This document shows, in pieces, positions 1 through 11,216 of a stretch of DNA of 64,000 bases. The stretch comes from Bisporella sp. PMI_857 (lineage: Eukaryota; Ascomycota; Leotiomycetes; Helotiales; Helotiaceae), in the NCBI GenBank assembly GCA_021307315.1, contig JAJSPD010000002.1, positions 1,302,001 through 1,366,000 on the forward strand. Reading direction: 5' to 3'. Numbering within the stretch: position 1 is the stretch's first letter; the number at the start of each line of letters is the position of its first letter. The position numbers and the translations under genes were made by a program. Under the pieces are notes generated by a model. The model had not been told where the DNA came from, ran no database searches, and saw only the letters and a list, made by a program, of their open reading frames with translations.

Positions 1-159
1 GCGGTCATCACTCTCAAGCCTTCACATCAGACTTGTCTGATTCTCTCATTCCCATTCCCTACTCGCGATTGTATCGTTTGAGATAACCATACCTTTTCAT
101 AGGTGTCTTTCTTTTTTACCTCATATTGTTCATTTCTCAGTATCGCCTAGTCGATCATC

Positions 160-2346
160 ATGAAACTCTCATCTATAGCGACGATTGCCTTGCTGTCAGG
201 GACTTCACTTGCAAGCCCAGCTGCGGACAAGGCCTGCGCTGCTGCAGTGACTGTCACCAAGACCCAGACAGTGACGACAACTTCCTATGCTCAAGCATCG
301 TCAGTGAGTAGTCAGCAGAACAATACCAACTCTTGGTCAGGTACCACAAACCAGTCGAACAGTACCAGCAACTCAAGCTTCGATTCCAAGAATCTGAGCA
401 ACTCGTATAACTCGACTACCTCCAACAACTCCAATACCTCCAACAATTCCAATGCTTCCAACAGCACCACTCAAGTTTGGGATGCCTCCACCAAATCTTG
501 GACCGACGTCAAGAATACAAGCTCGGTGAATCTTTCGAACAATAAGTCATGGAATGCAACAAGCTCAAGCTACACCAATAATACAAACTCTGCTTCTACC
601 ACCAATAATATCTACAGGACCTGGAATACCACAACCAACAGCTGGCACACTTACACCACCTTCAATAGCACGACAACATTTGGTTCAGAGCTAATCAGTA
701 GCGGAAGCACCAACTCTGGTTCATCCTCCTCCAACACTGTAAATTCCAATTCCGGCTCTTCTTCATACAATAGTGGCAGCACGTCCTCTAATTCAACCTC
801 CTCCAACTCCAATACCTCCAGTTCCGGATCCTCAACCACCAATAACGGAAGCTACAACTCTGGTTCATCCTCATTGAGCAACAGTACCTCTAACTTTGGG
901 TCATCTGGCTGGAACAGCACTAACTTCAAGTCTGGATCTTCATCATTCAATAACAATACCTCTTCTGCAGGATCTACCACTTCCAACAGCACTTCTGTCA
1001 ATTCTGGATCATCATCAACTAATAATGGTAGCTCCAACTCGGGCTCATCATCCTCGAATAGTGGAAGCTCAAATTCCGGATCATCATCATCCAACAGCGC
1101 TACTTCTAACTCCGGATCCTCGTCCTCAAATAGTGGTACCTCCAATTCCGGATCTTCATCGTCGAATAGCGGTACCTCCAATTCCGGATCTTCATCATCA
1201 AATAGCGGTACCTCCAATTCAGGGTCTTCATCATCGAACAGCGGTGCCTCCAATTCAGGATCCTCCTCCTCTAACAGCGGAAGCGCCAACTCTGGCTCCG
1301 GCTCCAATAGTAACAACAACAACAATGTCGCCATGAACATCCCGGGTCTTCCAGGCAGTGGCGGTAATGGAGCCATGGTCACACAATATGATGCTGGTTC
1401 CGATGGTCGGCAAACGGTTCGTGCCTGCCCAACAGGCCAAAAGAACTACGACTGCATTGAAGCTATTTATGGTGAGTCCGGCGTCATCATTACCGTCCAC
1501 GTCATCAGCATCACCATCACTACCAACGCCAAAGGCGAGACCTCAACCCAGACTGTTACCAAAGGCGACAAGGCGGCTATCACCCCTGTGGCTAAGATTA
1601 ATGGTGAAGATAAGAACGACGTTGAAGAGACGAAAGTCATCAACGTCACTGAAACCAAGACAGCCAATGGCAAACAGGTCGTGCAGACTTCTGTTACAAC
1701 CACCCGCATCCGCGGCACCGGCACTCGGGCATACAAGGACGCAAAGCCAACACACAAAGTCAACGTAGGACGAGACGACAAGTTTGAACCTGCGCAAGTA
1801 GACGCCAAGCCTGGAGATGTCGTACGCTTCACCTTTTTGCCAAGAAACCACTCCGTAACACAATGTTCTTTTGAGGAGCCATGTGTAGATAACGGACAGT
1901 TCGATTCCGGATTCAAGTTCACTTTCATCCGAAACTCGACTACTTTCATTGATTACCCGGTTGGGAATGATACCACGCCTTTGTATTTCTTCTCGTATGT
2001 CTTCCCTCTTTCCCTTTCTTGTACTTCTCGGAGTGCGAGTATAAGCTAACAAACTTAAAGGAAGCAAAAGGGCGAATGCCAGAAGGGAATGGTCTTCGCC
2101 ATTAATGCCAAGGCAGACAAGTTCAAGACCTTCCTCGCTGCCGCCAAAGCCTTCAAGGAGCCAGTTCCCAAACTAAACACAACTGCCATCACTAACTCTA
2201 CGGTCCCTGGCTGGAACGGTACCGCCATCGCCAATTCCACAGCGGCAAAGGTGAATACTACGACCGTCAAGGGCAAGAGAGATGAGAAAATGCCGGTCAG
2301 GCTTTATGGACGAGGGGCTGTGAGACGGTGGTGGTGGTCTTCTTAG
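160..2346 (+). CDS. Secreted Ser/Asn-rich protein with C-terminal cupredoxin-like domain
   Basis: Two exons, 160-1994 and 2061-2346, joined by a 66-nt intron (donor GTATGT, acceptor AAAG), give 706 aa. The first 18 residues form a signal peptide ending SLAS. Residues about 50-390 are low-complexity Ser/Asn/Gly/Thr sequence with many N-x-S/T sites and a 12-residue tandem repeat. A cupredoxin fold follows at about residue 530: KVNVGRDDKFEP, GDVVRFTFLPRNHSVTQ, then across the intron PLYFFSKQKGECQKGMVFAIN. This is the layout of fungal extracellular plastocyanin-like proteins. The expected type-1 copper ligands are His, Cys, His and Met; here His (RNHSV) and Met (KGMVF) are kept, but Cys reads Ser and the second His reads Glu, so copper binding is doubtful. 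The protein ends in RRWWWSS, not a GPI signal. It is probably a cell-wall or surface protein; its substrate is unknown. Confidence 0.9.
1039..1290 (+). repeat. In-frame 36-bp minisatellite (7 units)
   Basis: Seven consecutive 36-nt units start at 1039, 1075, 1111, 1147, 1183, 1219 and 1255. Each encodes a 12-residue block of the type SGSSSSNSGTSN. Units differ mostly at third codon positions, which suggests selection on the protein. Copy number is likely to vary between strains. Confidence 0.9.
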
Positions 2347-5300
2347 TAAGGGACCTAGCCAGTGAGCGAGGTTTAGGGCACAAAGGAGAGAAGACAAGAC
2401 GCAAGTTGACATTTGAGTTTTTTATGGGTTTTTGTTTGAAATTTCAGATTTAGAGTTTGCGAGCGAATGAGCGAGCATGGCGTTCTGGGGCATTGGGATG
2501 GAGCATACGGACCATGGCGGGTTCGGGGCATAAAAGGACTTTTTGTATCGAGCAACGGAGTGATACCAATTTAACAATTTCCTTTGTGCTGAGAAAATAT
2601 TTGGAACTCTCTCTTACTTCTGATGGGTTGTATTTTTTTGTTAGGGGGGGTTCTTGACAGTTATTGCGGATTTGTGCTAGGCGCACAAGGGTACAGGATT
2701 ATGCTCGAGATTTGCATTTGAAGGGCCATTTCTCAAGGATTTACACAAGACGGAGTGTTTTCTCTATATCCGTCGGTAGCCAGGACAGCTGAACATGTAT
2801 CTCGAGTCATTTTTTAATTGTGATATGCCAGCAAGGCTGCACGCCTACTTCTATCTGGCACCCACAATGGAGAAGCAGTAGGGAGACAAATAATTGTTTT
2901 GGGTTGGAATACCCTGTGACGAGGAACTCGTGGGGCTGTGCGGTGGACAATGCGGTTTCATGGGCGGACGGGGGATGGTATGAGGATACGTTTGCAGGTA
3001 ATAAGCGTGCTGGGCTCTCAATTGGCTTTTGGATGAGGATGAAGGCTAGGGTTGGGGTTGGGGGTAATGGGTACCCTCGCGATGTTCTCCTGCTTATGGG
3101 ACTGGGTCACATGTGTATTATCCATGTGAGCTATGAGAGAAGGGGATTTCCCCAAGGTTTTTGGTCTGTTCACATAGGGGAACGAGTCGGAGACTTTTGG
3201 TGAGCTTGTGGATTGCCGCTTATGATATAAGAGAGTATTTGATATTCTTTGAAAGGTTCATTTTCGCGAAGAATAATAACTAAAAGAAAAGGTATACTCG
3301 GGATCTAGATTCTTTCGGCCCGCATAAACCAGCGTTGATCATCTTGCCTCGCGAAATTGCTACAAAACGGGTAGGGGCCTAGCTACAGACTTCCATACAA
3401 TATAGCACCATGGTGTAATGATTGCTAGAGGGGCAAAAGCTCACTTTAGCTGAGGATGGGCTCATATCGTGTTGTAATAAAGTCACGGAGCTTGTGTTTT
3501 CCGCTGCATCGAAACTCGCAGAAGCGTGAACTTATCTTGGTGAGAGGAGCCAATGTCAGCTTGCAGCTGCTTAAGCATGACATAAAGGTATCTCTTTCAA
3601 ATTCTCGGTACCACTAGCATAGGGTGCATCCCCGTATTATTGAGTCGAGCATCTCAGAGAATACCATGGAATGGCCACCTATCCCAATATCTCACTGTTA
3701 TCAGTAACGGAAGAGATATTCAGCTGACCGCTGCTCTCAATCCTTATACAAAGGGCTTTTCAAATCCCACATCTGTCCTTTATTTAGAGCATTGCCAATC
3801 CACAAGTCCAGCTGCAACATAACGACGCAAAGACGCGAAGACGCAAAGATGCAAATGTGCTTTGAAGACACCGCAACTCTGAGAAGGAGAATCTGTTTCT
3901 AGACCACGTAAATCCAGCCACAAGTCTCTTTATAGGTTGCAAGTGATCAAAGTTAGCTATGAACTAACTCCCAACCACTCGGTTCTGCTGTAGAGGACAT
4001 CTTAGTAGCGTGAAGTTATTTCATCGGGAAAGTTGCATCTTATTCGGGTTGGGCAGATTGATAGGCTCGGAATAAAGATCCGGGGCGAAGCCACCGAGGC
4101 TCAAAGGTCTCCGCCAGATTCTTGCTTGTCTCAGGAACGGCATGTGGCAAAGAAACCTAGGGTAGTACAGAATGTTCGGGTTGCATAATATGGAAGTGAT
4201 AAACTCGCACGTTGGATATGAGATGAGGAATCAACCCTTAGAAGCAAATCTATTGGCCATCCTGCGCGGATCTATGTTCCGGTGGAACTACCTCCGTTCA
4301 TGGCGGCGGTGGCTGTATGGTTATGGCTGGAGGAGCTTATAGCCAGCGCTCTTGATTGACCAGTGACCGATTTACTGGAACCGCTGAGACACCCTGGAGT
4401 AGGGGGTAGCTGAGACATAGATGCTCGAGCGTGATAACGTGGTGATCTTCCGCAGACGTTTGAAAATATCGTAGATTTATTGGTCATTCGATTCGGGGAA
4501 CCTATACCGGGTGGACCTATTACAGTTGATACCGCGGAGCTATGTGTATATTCTCACGTATAGCCACAACGCTTGATGAATGGGAAAGTAAACTAAAGCT
4601 TTGGAAATATATAAGACATAGCTTTTAGTCCGAGGCTACATCATTTCGGTGGTGTGTTCGCCATATTTGCCCCGGAAATATAGCTAGTTGCTATCAACTA
4701 TGCAGCCGTTGTAGCAAGAGCCATCCCCAATATTAGCGGACATGCCTCGTCAGGACATCGTGGGGCTATTCGCCAACATCGCTTGACAACCAATGAATGA
4801 TAGAAGTTTGATAAAAGTCTGATCAATTGGCAGAAAGGCTAATCTCGCATCAGCAAAAACTTAAAAAAATACGGCTCATACAATCACGAGCTGTATCTAT
4901 ATTGGGACCAATGAGGCTGGTACGATCGGTTAGCTGTATCTACATTGCGGGTTCCGTAGGACAATACCTTGATGTTCTTGAGATGCCCATCTGTTTCCCG
5001 GCCTTGCAGTTTGCACTTGAAGCAAGCGACGCGGACGATGTGCGATGCCGTTAAAAAAAGAACCCATACTGCTGGATGTTCATAGGATCGTGTTGTTCCG
5101 CCTAGGCAGGAAAGCGCAGGTAGCCGGTTGTGCTGTCAGCGATAGATACATTTCAAATCCCGAAATTGTAGGCCGAGAGTGTGGTGGCTGAGGCCCGATA
5201 CCTTCTACTCGGGTGGCCCGTTCGGTGTGAAACCCCCGATATTGGTCTATGTATGCGTTGAGCCATCTATCTCAAGGTTGTGTCACACATGAAGGACTGT

Positions 5301-6561
5301 TGTTTGGACGGAACGGGAGTGGTTGTTGGCTTTGCGGGGCCTAAGGGTCCTCAAGACTACTTCGTACACACGAGAACCTCTCCCACCTCCCAATCTAACC
5401 TCATCTTCTCCCAGCCACCATAAGCAATATAATCACGCTTAACAGTATACAAACACAGCATAAAATCATCCCGCATGCATGCTACTTCTCACGGACCTGA
5501 CGAAAAGTTGTGTGCTGAAATCCTCTAATTCGCACTAATGCGTCAGCCATGACCAGTTCTGGCCCTCCCTGGCAGCAAGGCTTGCCAATCTTGCCAGTAT
5601 GTTGCTCTACTACTTATGGATATGGTTGCATATAACCGCATCGCGCTTGGATATTGTCGATTTTGGCGAAGACAAGCGGCCAGAAGCTTGGCGGTATTTG
5701 CTTTTTCTGAGATCGCATTGATTTGGTAGCAGTAGCTGAATTGTGCGGGCAAACTAGGTAGGTAGCCATATATGATGGAACTGCGGTTATGCAAGACGTC
5801 GATCCGCGCTCGTTTTGATAGGACGATGGTTATTGCTGCACAGCAAAAGAGAACACAAGAGCCAGCACAGTACGTCTCAAGCCGCAGTTCCTCACCCGTC
5901 GGCAATGGAAAAGTCCTCTACCGGGTCGGCGGGCTTTCGTCGACGCGATGTTGCATCACTCGCATTCATTATGGACCTAGAAACCAAGATTTTTCGTCCA
6001 GCAGCGGATCCCGACCCCAGTCTCAGTCTCCCATGATATAGGGTACCTATGGAGGTCGGATTGAGCAGTCACATTTTAATATCGCAACCATGGAATAGGA
6101 CGTGGAGGGTAGTACACATAACTGTTGTGTGTCTTCGGTGAATGGAGACTTATTCCTAAGGAGTGATCTCTATCCAGAAATCCCTGTCGCGAATTATATC
6201 ATATCTTCTATTCGAACGTATGTCCGGCTGGACATGCTTTGAAATGTGATATTTTTTTGGGAAGCTGCAGCCAAACAGATTCAAATGTATACCATGACTC
6301 GTTAGCAATCGTGCCAGGGTTTCCCTTGAAGACTGATCCTACTCAATGAGAGCGAAAACGCTTTCAGTGTTTCTTCTTTCGTAAAGATCATGTAGTTCAT
6401 TCCACTGCGTCTGTGGCGTGTTATAGGAAGTGGAAGCTCTAGATTTATCTTCACGGTGTATGAAATGTATCCTTGAGAAGCCATCATTTCTGTACTTCGA
6501 TATATATACCGAAGAGAGGACCTAGCACAACATCTCATCCGATCTTTTTTTACTGTTTAAC
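2347..6561. other. Gene-poor stretch, 4.2 kb
   Basis: Open frames here are short and without a signal peptide, recognisable domain or convincing splice structure. The only local structures seen are an 8-bp tandem repeat (3824-3855) and two copies of AGCTGTATCTAYATTG about 41 bp apart near 4890 and 4931. I see no gene. Confidence 0.6.
3824..3855. repeat. 8-bp tandem repeat, 4 copies
   Basis: Four head-to-tail units read GACGCAAA, GACGCGAA, GACGCAAA and GATGCAAA. It is a short microsatellite-like array in non-coding sequence. Confidence 0.85.
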
Positions 6562-8037
6562 ATGCCTCATGTACTTGCAGGTGACATTACAGGGGTTTAT
6601 TACATTGTTATCGCCGGTCTCCCCTGGAAAACGACTTGGCAAAAACTGAAAAATTTCGCTCAGGATGGGCCTGATGGAACTATTATTGATATTGATCACG
6701 CTCAGGTGTACCCTAACTCCACGGACGGTTGGGTAAGAGTCAAAGGAAAGGAAAACTTCAAGAAAGCCCTTGGTGAGCCCACGATCTCATTAAAGACTTT
6801 TATCTCGGAGCTTAATTCTTTCGTAGCGCATCTGAATGGGGCGGTTTTAGATACTCGGCATATTATGGCGGACGGGAGAAACGAAACACAAACCACCACA
6901 CTTCGTGATAGCGCCGTAACTTCTCTTCCTAGACGACACCGCGGCAGTTCGTCAACAACATCAGCTAACGATTCTCGTCACTCTCCGAATATTGACTATC
7001 AGGACTACTATCAAGCAAGTCCCGTTAGACCACAGCACCCCGGGTCCGAGTCATTAACAAGCGATGCAAGTTAAGCACACAAGGATCTCTAAAATCATAC
7101 TAATTTATTGTAGAGTTACTTTTCATCACAGCCAGCTGCACATCAAATTTACACTCCACTATCTCCACCATACAGCACCATATCTTACGACCAAACAACG
7201 CCACTTTATGATAACTCTGGCCAATTCTCAGTTAGCCCTCAATATACCTACTCGGTGACTCCAACAACTGGAATTGTTTATGCTGGGAACATGGCGCCGA
7301 CCACTCCCATTTATGTGACAACACACCAAGTCACGAACTACCCCGCCCCATTATATTCCGAGAATTCAATATCCTCTCCAGCAATAGGCTACTACGATAC
7401 CCCTGCGCCTCCAACTGTGGTCCAGACTGAAGCACGAAAAGTTGTTATTACCCAGCTGCCTCACTCAACATCGGAAGCTGAGTTTCGGGACCTCTTAATT
7501 TCCAAGGTTTCAAAATTCTCTAAAAAGGGTGATTACGAGCCTATCGAGACTTTTGAAATAGCAAAACATGCAGATGGTAGTCCCCGTGGTCACGCTTTCG
7601 CTGTCTTTGGAACACACTCCATTGCTAAATCCGTTATTAAGTCCCTCGATAACCACAAGTTCAAAGGCCGGAGTCTACGAGCTCGACTAGCAAAGGAGGG
7701 AGCTGAACCAACCATGCTTTACACGCCTCGTATCGAGACAGAAATGTTGTCGCTCTCATTAGAGTCGCAATGCCAGCCACTTAGCTCAAGCATGTCGTCG
7801 AGTGCCACAAAGCGGTCTTCTAAAACCTCGAAAAGCAAGGATGATTCGAGTGAGCATACTCATCGTACAAACAGACATGAATCCAAGTCTTCGGGAAGAA
7901 AACCGAAGAAGGAATCATCCCAAGACAAGAAGGGAAAGAACAGAGAACACTTACCAGAATATGCACCACTTCACGAAGCAAGTGATACGCCACCCGTGGC
8001 TGACGGCTCTTCTTTTGGAGAGAAACGTCGTAAATGA
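6562..8037 (+). CDS. Two-RRM RNA-binding protein
   Basis: Exon 1 starts at the ATG at 6562. It holds an N-terminal RRM-like fold (YYIVIAGLPWKTTWQKLKNF, then GWVRVKGKENFKKAL) and a polar Ser/Thr/His linker. The frame closes at 7072. Exon 2 is open from about 7114 to 8037 and carries a second RRM (RKVVITQLPHSTSEAEFRDL, HADGSPRGHAFAVFGT, GRSLRARLAK) followed by a Lys/Ser-rich basic tail. The join is uncertain. Donor GTTAAG at 7070 with the obvious TAG acceptor at 7113 breaks the frame. Donor 7070 with CAG at 7135 (66-nt intron) keeps it and gives 469 aa; donor 7024 with the 7113 acceptor also keeps it. The protein probably binds RNA in the nucleus, but I recognise no specific orthologue. Confidence 0.8.
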
Positions 8038-8857
8038 TACACGCTCTTGGTGCCTTGTACTTCTCTACGTTTTTGTCTTAGAAAGGGGTAGCGGAATGTG
8101 CGGCACGAGATTTCAGATATTGCAACTTCATATGGGTAGTATTACGGAACAAGCCATATTTTGAGTAATCGCAAGGATTTTTTTGTATGTGAAGCAGGTC
8201 TAAGATAGTATGGGAGACATGGTAGAAACTCGAGTAAGATTCTGCGATGAGTTGTGATATACGTCAATATTTTATATCTTGGTAAGTCGCAACGAGTCTG
8301 AAGCTAAGCTGCTGTCCATGAAAATTACCGGAATGTGTTTTAGTTTATGAAAATACCACAAAAAGCAAATGCTCCTTTTTGAAGTATTTTGCCCTTTATA
8401 TATGTGACACAAAATCTGTAGTTGAAGTCATGTGATTGATACGAAAGAGCTCTGGTGATTAGCCCTGGTCTTGTTCTAAATGATAAGAGTTTAGATGGAT
8501 ACACCTAAAAATTTATTCCGATGCAAGTATAGACATCTTTCCTATGATAAGGGTGCCAAAATGTCTAGTCACGTGCTTGACATATTCAAACACTTTCCTC
8601 TTTCATTCTGTCGATGTAGAAGTGAAACATCGACATCAGAAAACAATGGCATTGCTGTCTGCACAACATTATAAATTATTTCTCAAGCAAATATAAGATT
8701 ATTGATGTTCCAATATTAGACGAATATCCAAACAACAGGTCTTTAATCAGGTCTCAAACTTGATGCCCACGGCCATCCCATGTCCACAAATTACCTCAAG
8801 GTATCCAATTATTGAAAAAGATTTTTGGCTACGACTCCAACAACCCGCCACACAGTT
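8038..8857. other. Intergenic, AT-rich
   Basis: This is the 3' flank of the RRM gene and the 5' flank of the amidase gene. It is AT-rich and contains no gene I can support. Confidence 0.6.
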
Positions 8858-10495
8858 ATGGATAGCTCTCAATCATGCGTACTGATGCCTCGGTGTTGTG
8901 GGATCGATATTGAGGATTGCTCGATATTACAGCTACAGGACTACTTTGGCAAGGATGTCTTTTCATCAAGGGACTTGGTTCAGTGCTATCTTGAAAGGAT
9001 CGAATTGATAAACCCTCGTCTGAAAGCGATCATCGAGACCAACCCTGATGCCCTCCTCATTGCGGACAGGCTCGATGACGAGCGCCAAAATGGACATATT
9101 AGGACGCAATTGCATGGAATACCATTTCTTCTCAAGGATAACATTGCAACTAAGGATAAAATGCAGACCACTGCCGGAAGTGCCGCGTTAGTCGGAACAA
9201 GCGTAGCCCATGATGCGCATGTTGTTACTCTGCTCAGAGAGGCTGGTGCTATCTTGCTCGGGAAGGCGAATTTGTCGGAATTCGCTTCAATGCGAGCATC
9301 GTATTATGCCGAAGGATATTCATCGCGAGGTGGCCAAAATCGAAATCCATACAATCTTGCCCATCATCCCGGAGGCTCCAGCTCTGGAAGTGCGAGCGCA
9401 CTTGCTTCGAACATGTGCGCCTTTAGTATCGGCACCGAGACTGACGGAAGCATCATGTTTCCAGCAGATCGAAATTCTGTTGTCGGTATCAAGCCCACTG
9501 TTGGGCTGACTTCCACTGAAGGATTAATTCCAGAATCACCAAGTATGGACACAGTGGGGCCACTTGCTCGGTCTGTCGAAGATGCTACATTGGTTCTGGA
9601 TGTCATCACTGGTAGAGGCAGAGGCTCACTGTGCGACCCCAGGGAATGTTGTAGCGCACCTTATATGTGGTGGCTGAGCAAGAGGGACGCTTTGAAAGGG
9701 GCAAAGTTCGGTCTGCCGCAAAAAAGAGTGTGGAAATTAGCAAGCCAAAATAAAAGTAGTGACATTGAATACAAGGCCTTAAATAATGTTATTCGACAAA
9801 TGGAAAAGGCTGGCGCTCAAGTCATGAGCGTTGAAATTCCAAGTGCTGAAGAGATTATTTCACCAGCCGGCTGGGACTGGAATTTTGGGGAAGGTGAGAC
9901 AAATTCAAGACTATCGGAGTTCCAAGTCGTAAGAACGGAATTTTACCATAGTATCGGGAAGCATCTGAGCAGCCTCTCAAGTAACTGGCGCAATATTCTT
10001 TCTTTAGAAGATATAATTGCCTACAATATTCGGCATACTCAGCAGGAAGGCGGGGTTCCTGGAACACATCCGGCGTGGCCCACAGGCCAGGATAATTTCA
10101 ACAAGTGCGTCGAGTCTAAGGACTGGCCAAATGATCGATATCTTGAAGCTTTGAGTTATATGAGACTTAAGTCCCAGGAGCAAGGCATTGATGCGGCACT
10201 GAAATTCGATGGAGTCGATTTGGATGGACTTCTTGTTCCTCTACAGGCGGATAGTGGTGCTGCATGCTCAGTTGCGGCGAAGGCAGGATACCCAATGATA
10301 ACCATTCCAGTTGGTTTCAACAGCAATGGATTGCCATTTGGAATTGGTATCATACAGACTGCGTGGAAAGAGGAACTATTAGTGAAATATGGCTCTGCGA
10401 TAGAAGATCTTATTAGAGGACGAAGACTCCCCAAATTTCTTAACCTGGAGGCAGAAAATTACCCTTACGTGGGTACACCCCCAAGACTACAATAA
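8858..10495 (+). CDS. Amidase-signature family hydrolase
   Basis: Intronless, 545 aa. The ATG at 8858 is the first in-frame ATG; the upstream extension has only a TTG. The amidase-signature core is complete: Lys93 in LLKDN, cis-Ser174 in GGSSSGSAS and the nucleophile Ser198 in GTETDGSI, followed by NSVVGIKPTVGLTS and DTVGPLARSVEDA. These match the Ser-cisSer-Lys triad of the family, which cleaves amide bonds of small amides, fatty amides or peptide-like substrates. There is no signal peptide, so it is probably cytosolic. Resemblance to GatA-type proteins is general to the family; the isolated context argues against a dedicated Glu-tRNA amidotransferase. The physiological substrate cannot be told from sequence. 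Confidence 0.95.
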   Translation: MDSSQSCVLMPRCCGIDIEDCSILQLQDYFGKDVFSSRDLVQCYLERIELINPRLKAIIETNPDALLIADRLDDERQNGHIRTQLHGIPFLLKDNIATKDKMQTTAGSAALVGTSVAHDAHVVTLLREAGAILLGKANLSEFASMRASYYAEGYSSRGGQNRNPYNLAHHPGGSSSGSASALASNMCAFSIGTETDGSIMFPADRNSVVGIKPTVGLTSTEGLIPESPSMDTVGPLARSVEDATLVLDVITGRGRGSLCDPRECCSAPYMWWLSKRDALKGAKFGLPQKRVWKLASQNKSSDIEYKALNNVIRQMEKAGAQVMSVEIPSAEEIISPAGWDWNFGEGETNSRLSEFQVVRTEFYHSIGKHLSSLSSNWRNILSLEDIIAYNIRHTQQEGGVPGTHPAWPTGQDNFNKCVESKDWPNDRYLEALSYMRLKSQEQGIDAALKFDGVDLDGLLVPLQADSGAACSVAAKAGYPMITIPVGFNSNGLPFGIGIIQTAWKEELLVKYGSAIEDLIRGRRLPKFLNLEAENYPYVGTPPRLQ

Positions 10496-11216
10496 GGCTA
10501 TGATGATCTCTTTTAGGATTGAGTTTTCGACTTCCCTTCAATATGATTCGTCTGTCTCAATATTTCTCTCGGACAACCAAGTTTGATTCCCTCCAGGAGA
10601 CCAAAACCAATTGTCATAGACAAGACATGCACGGCAACACTTAATCTTCAAAACTACATACAGTTTTTTTTTTTATGAATGTTTCACGGCGTAGTAGCTT
10701 TTGTGGCCATTTATAGCGCTGCGTTCCCTAAGAAAGTCACGTGTTGGCCGAGTTTGCTCCACATGGTTCTCCCGACGCCGAAAATATCTATCAATAGGAC
10801 CTTCATATGTTCCTTCCTATGATATGACGAGATACTTCTCATCGCCTAAAGGTACTTCTCGCAATATGTATTTAACGTTTAACTCGCCAACTCATCTATT
10901 TCGAAACAGGAGATCGTCCTCCAAAACAGGTTTGCCAGGTTAAAGGATAATCTCAAGACAGCTCAAGCCGGAGCAAACAAAGACAAGTGTCTTCATCATC
11001 ACCAACTATATGAAAAGTAGATTTAGTGTTATGTTCTGCCTGATGTACCGCCCGAAAGCAATTCCGACGTCAATGGGCTTGTATTTAGTTCATAGGATGT
11101 GGCTATGATGTGGTTCTTTCTGTATTTGGCTCTTCCGTTGTCTCAATATTCTGGTCTCTGGTTTTTAATATCAATGCCAATACCCCACCTCCAATGAAAT
11201 TGAACGCGCCACCGCA
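10496..11216. other. Intergenic
   Basis: 3' flank of the amidase gene and 5' flank of the glycosyltransferase pseudogene. It contains a poly-T run near 10665 and no supported gene. Confidence 0.6.

Noticed and set aside
852..1382. Long minus-strand frame opposite the cupredoxin gene
   Set aside because: It is the antisense of the Ser/Asn repeat, giving a Leu/Glu/Pro/Asp repeat; there is no independent coding signal.
2820..3203. 127-aa plus-strand frame
   Set aside because: Composition is irregular (many Trp and Gly), with no domain, splice context or homologue recognised.
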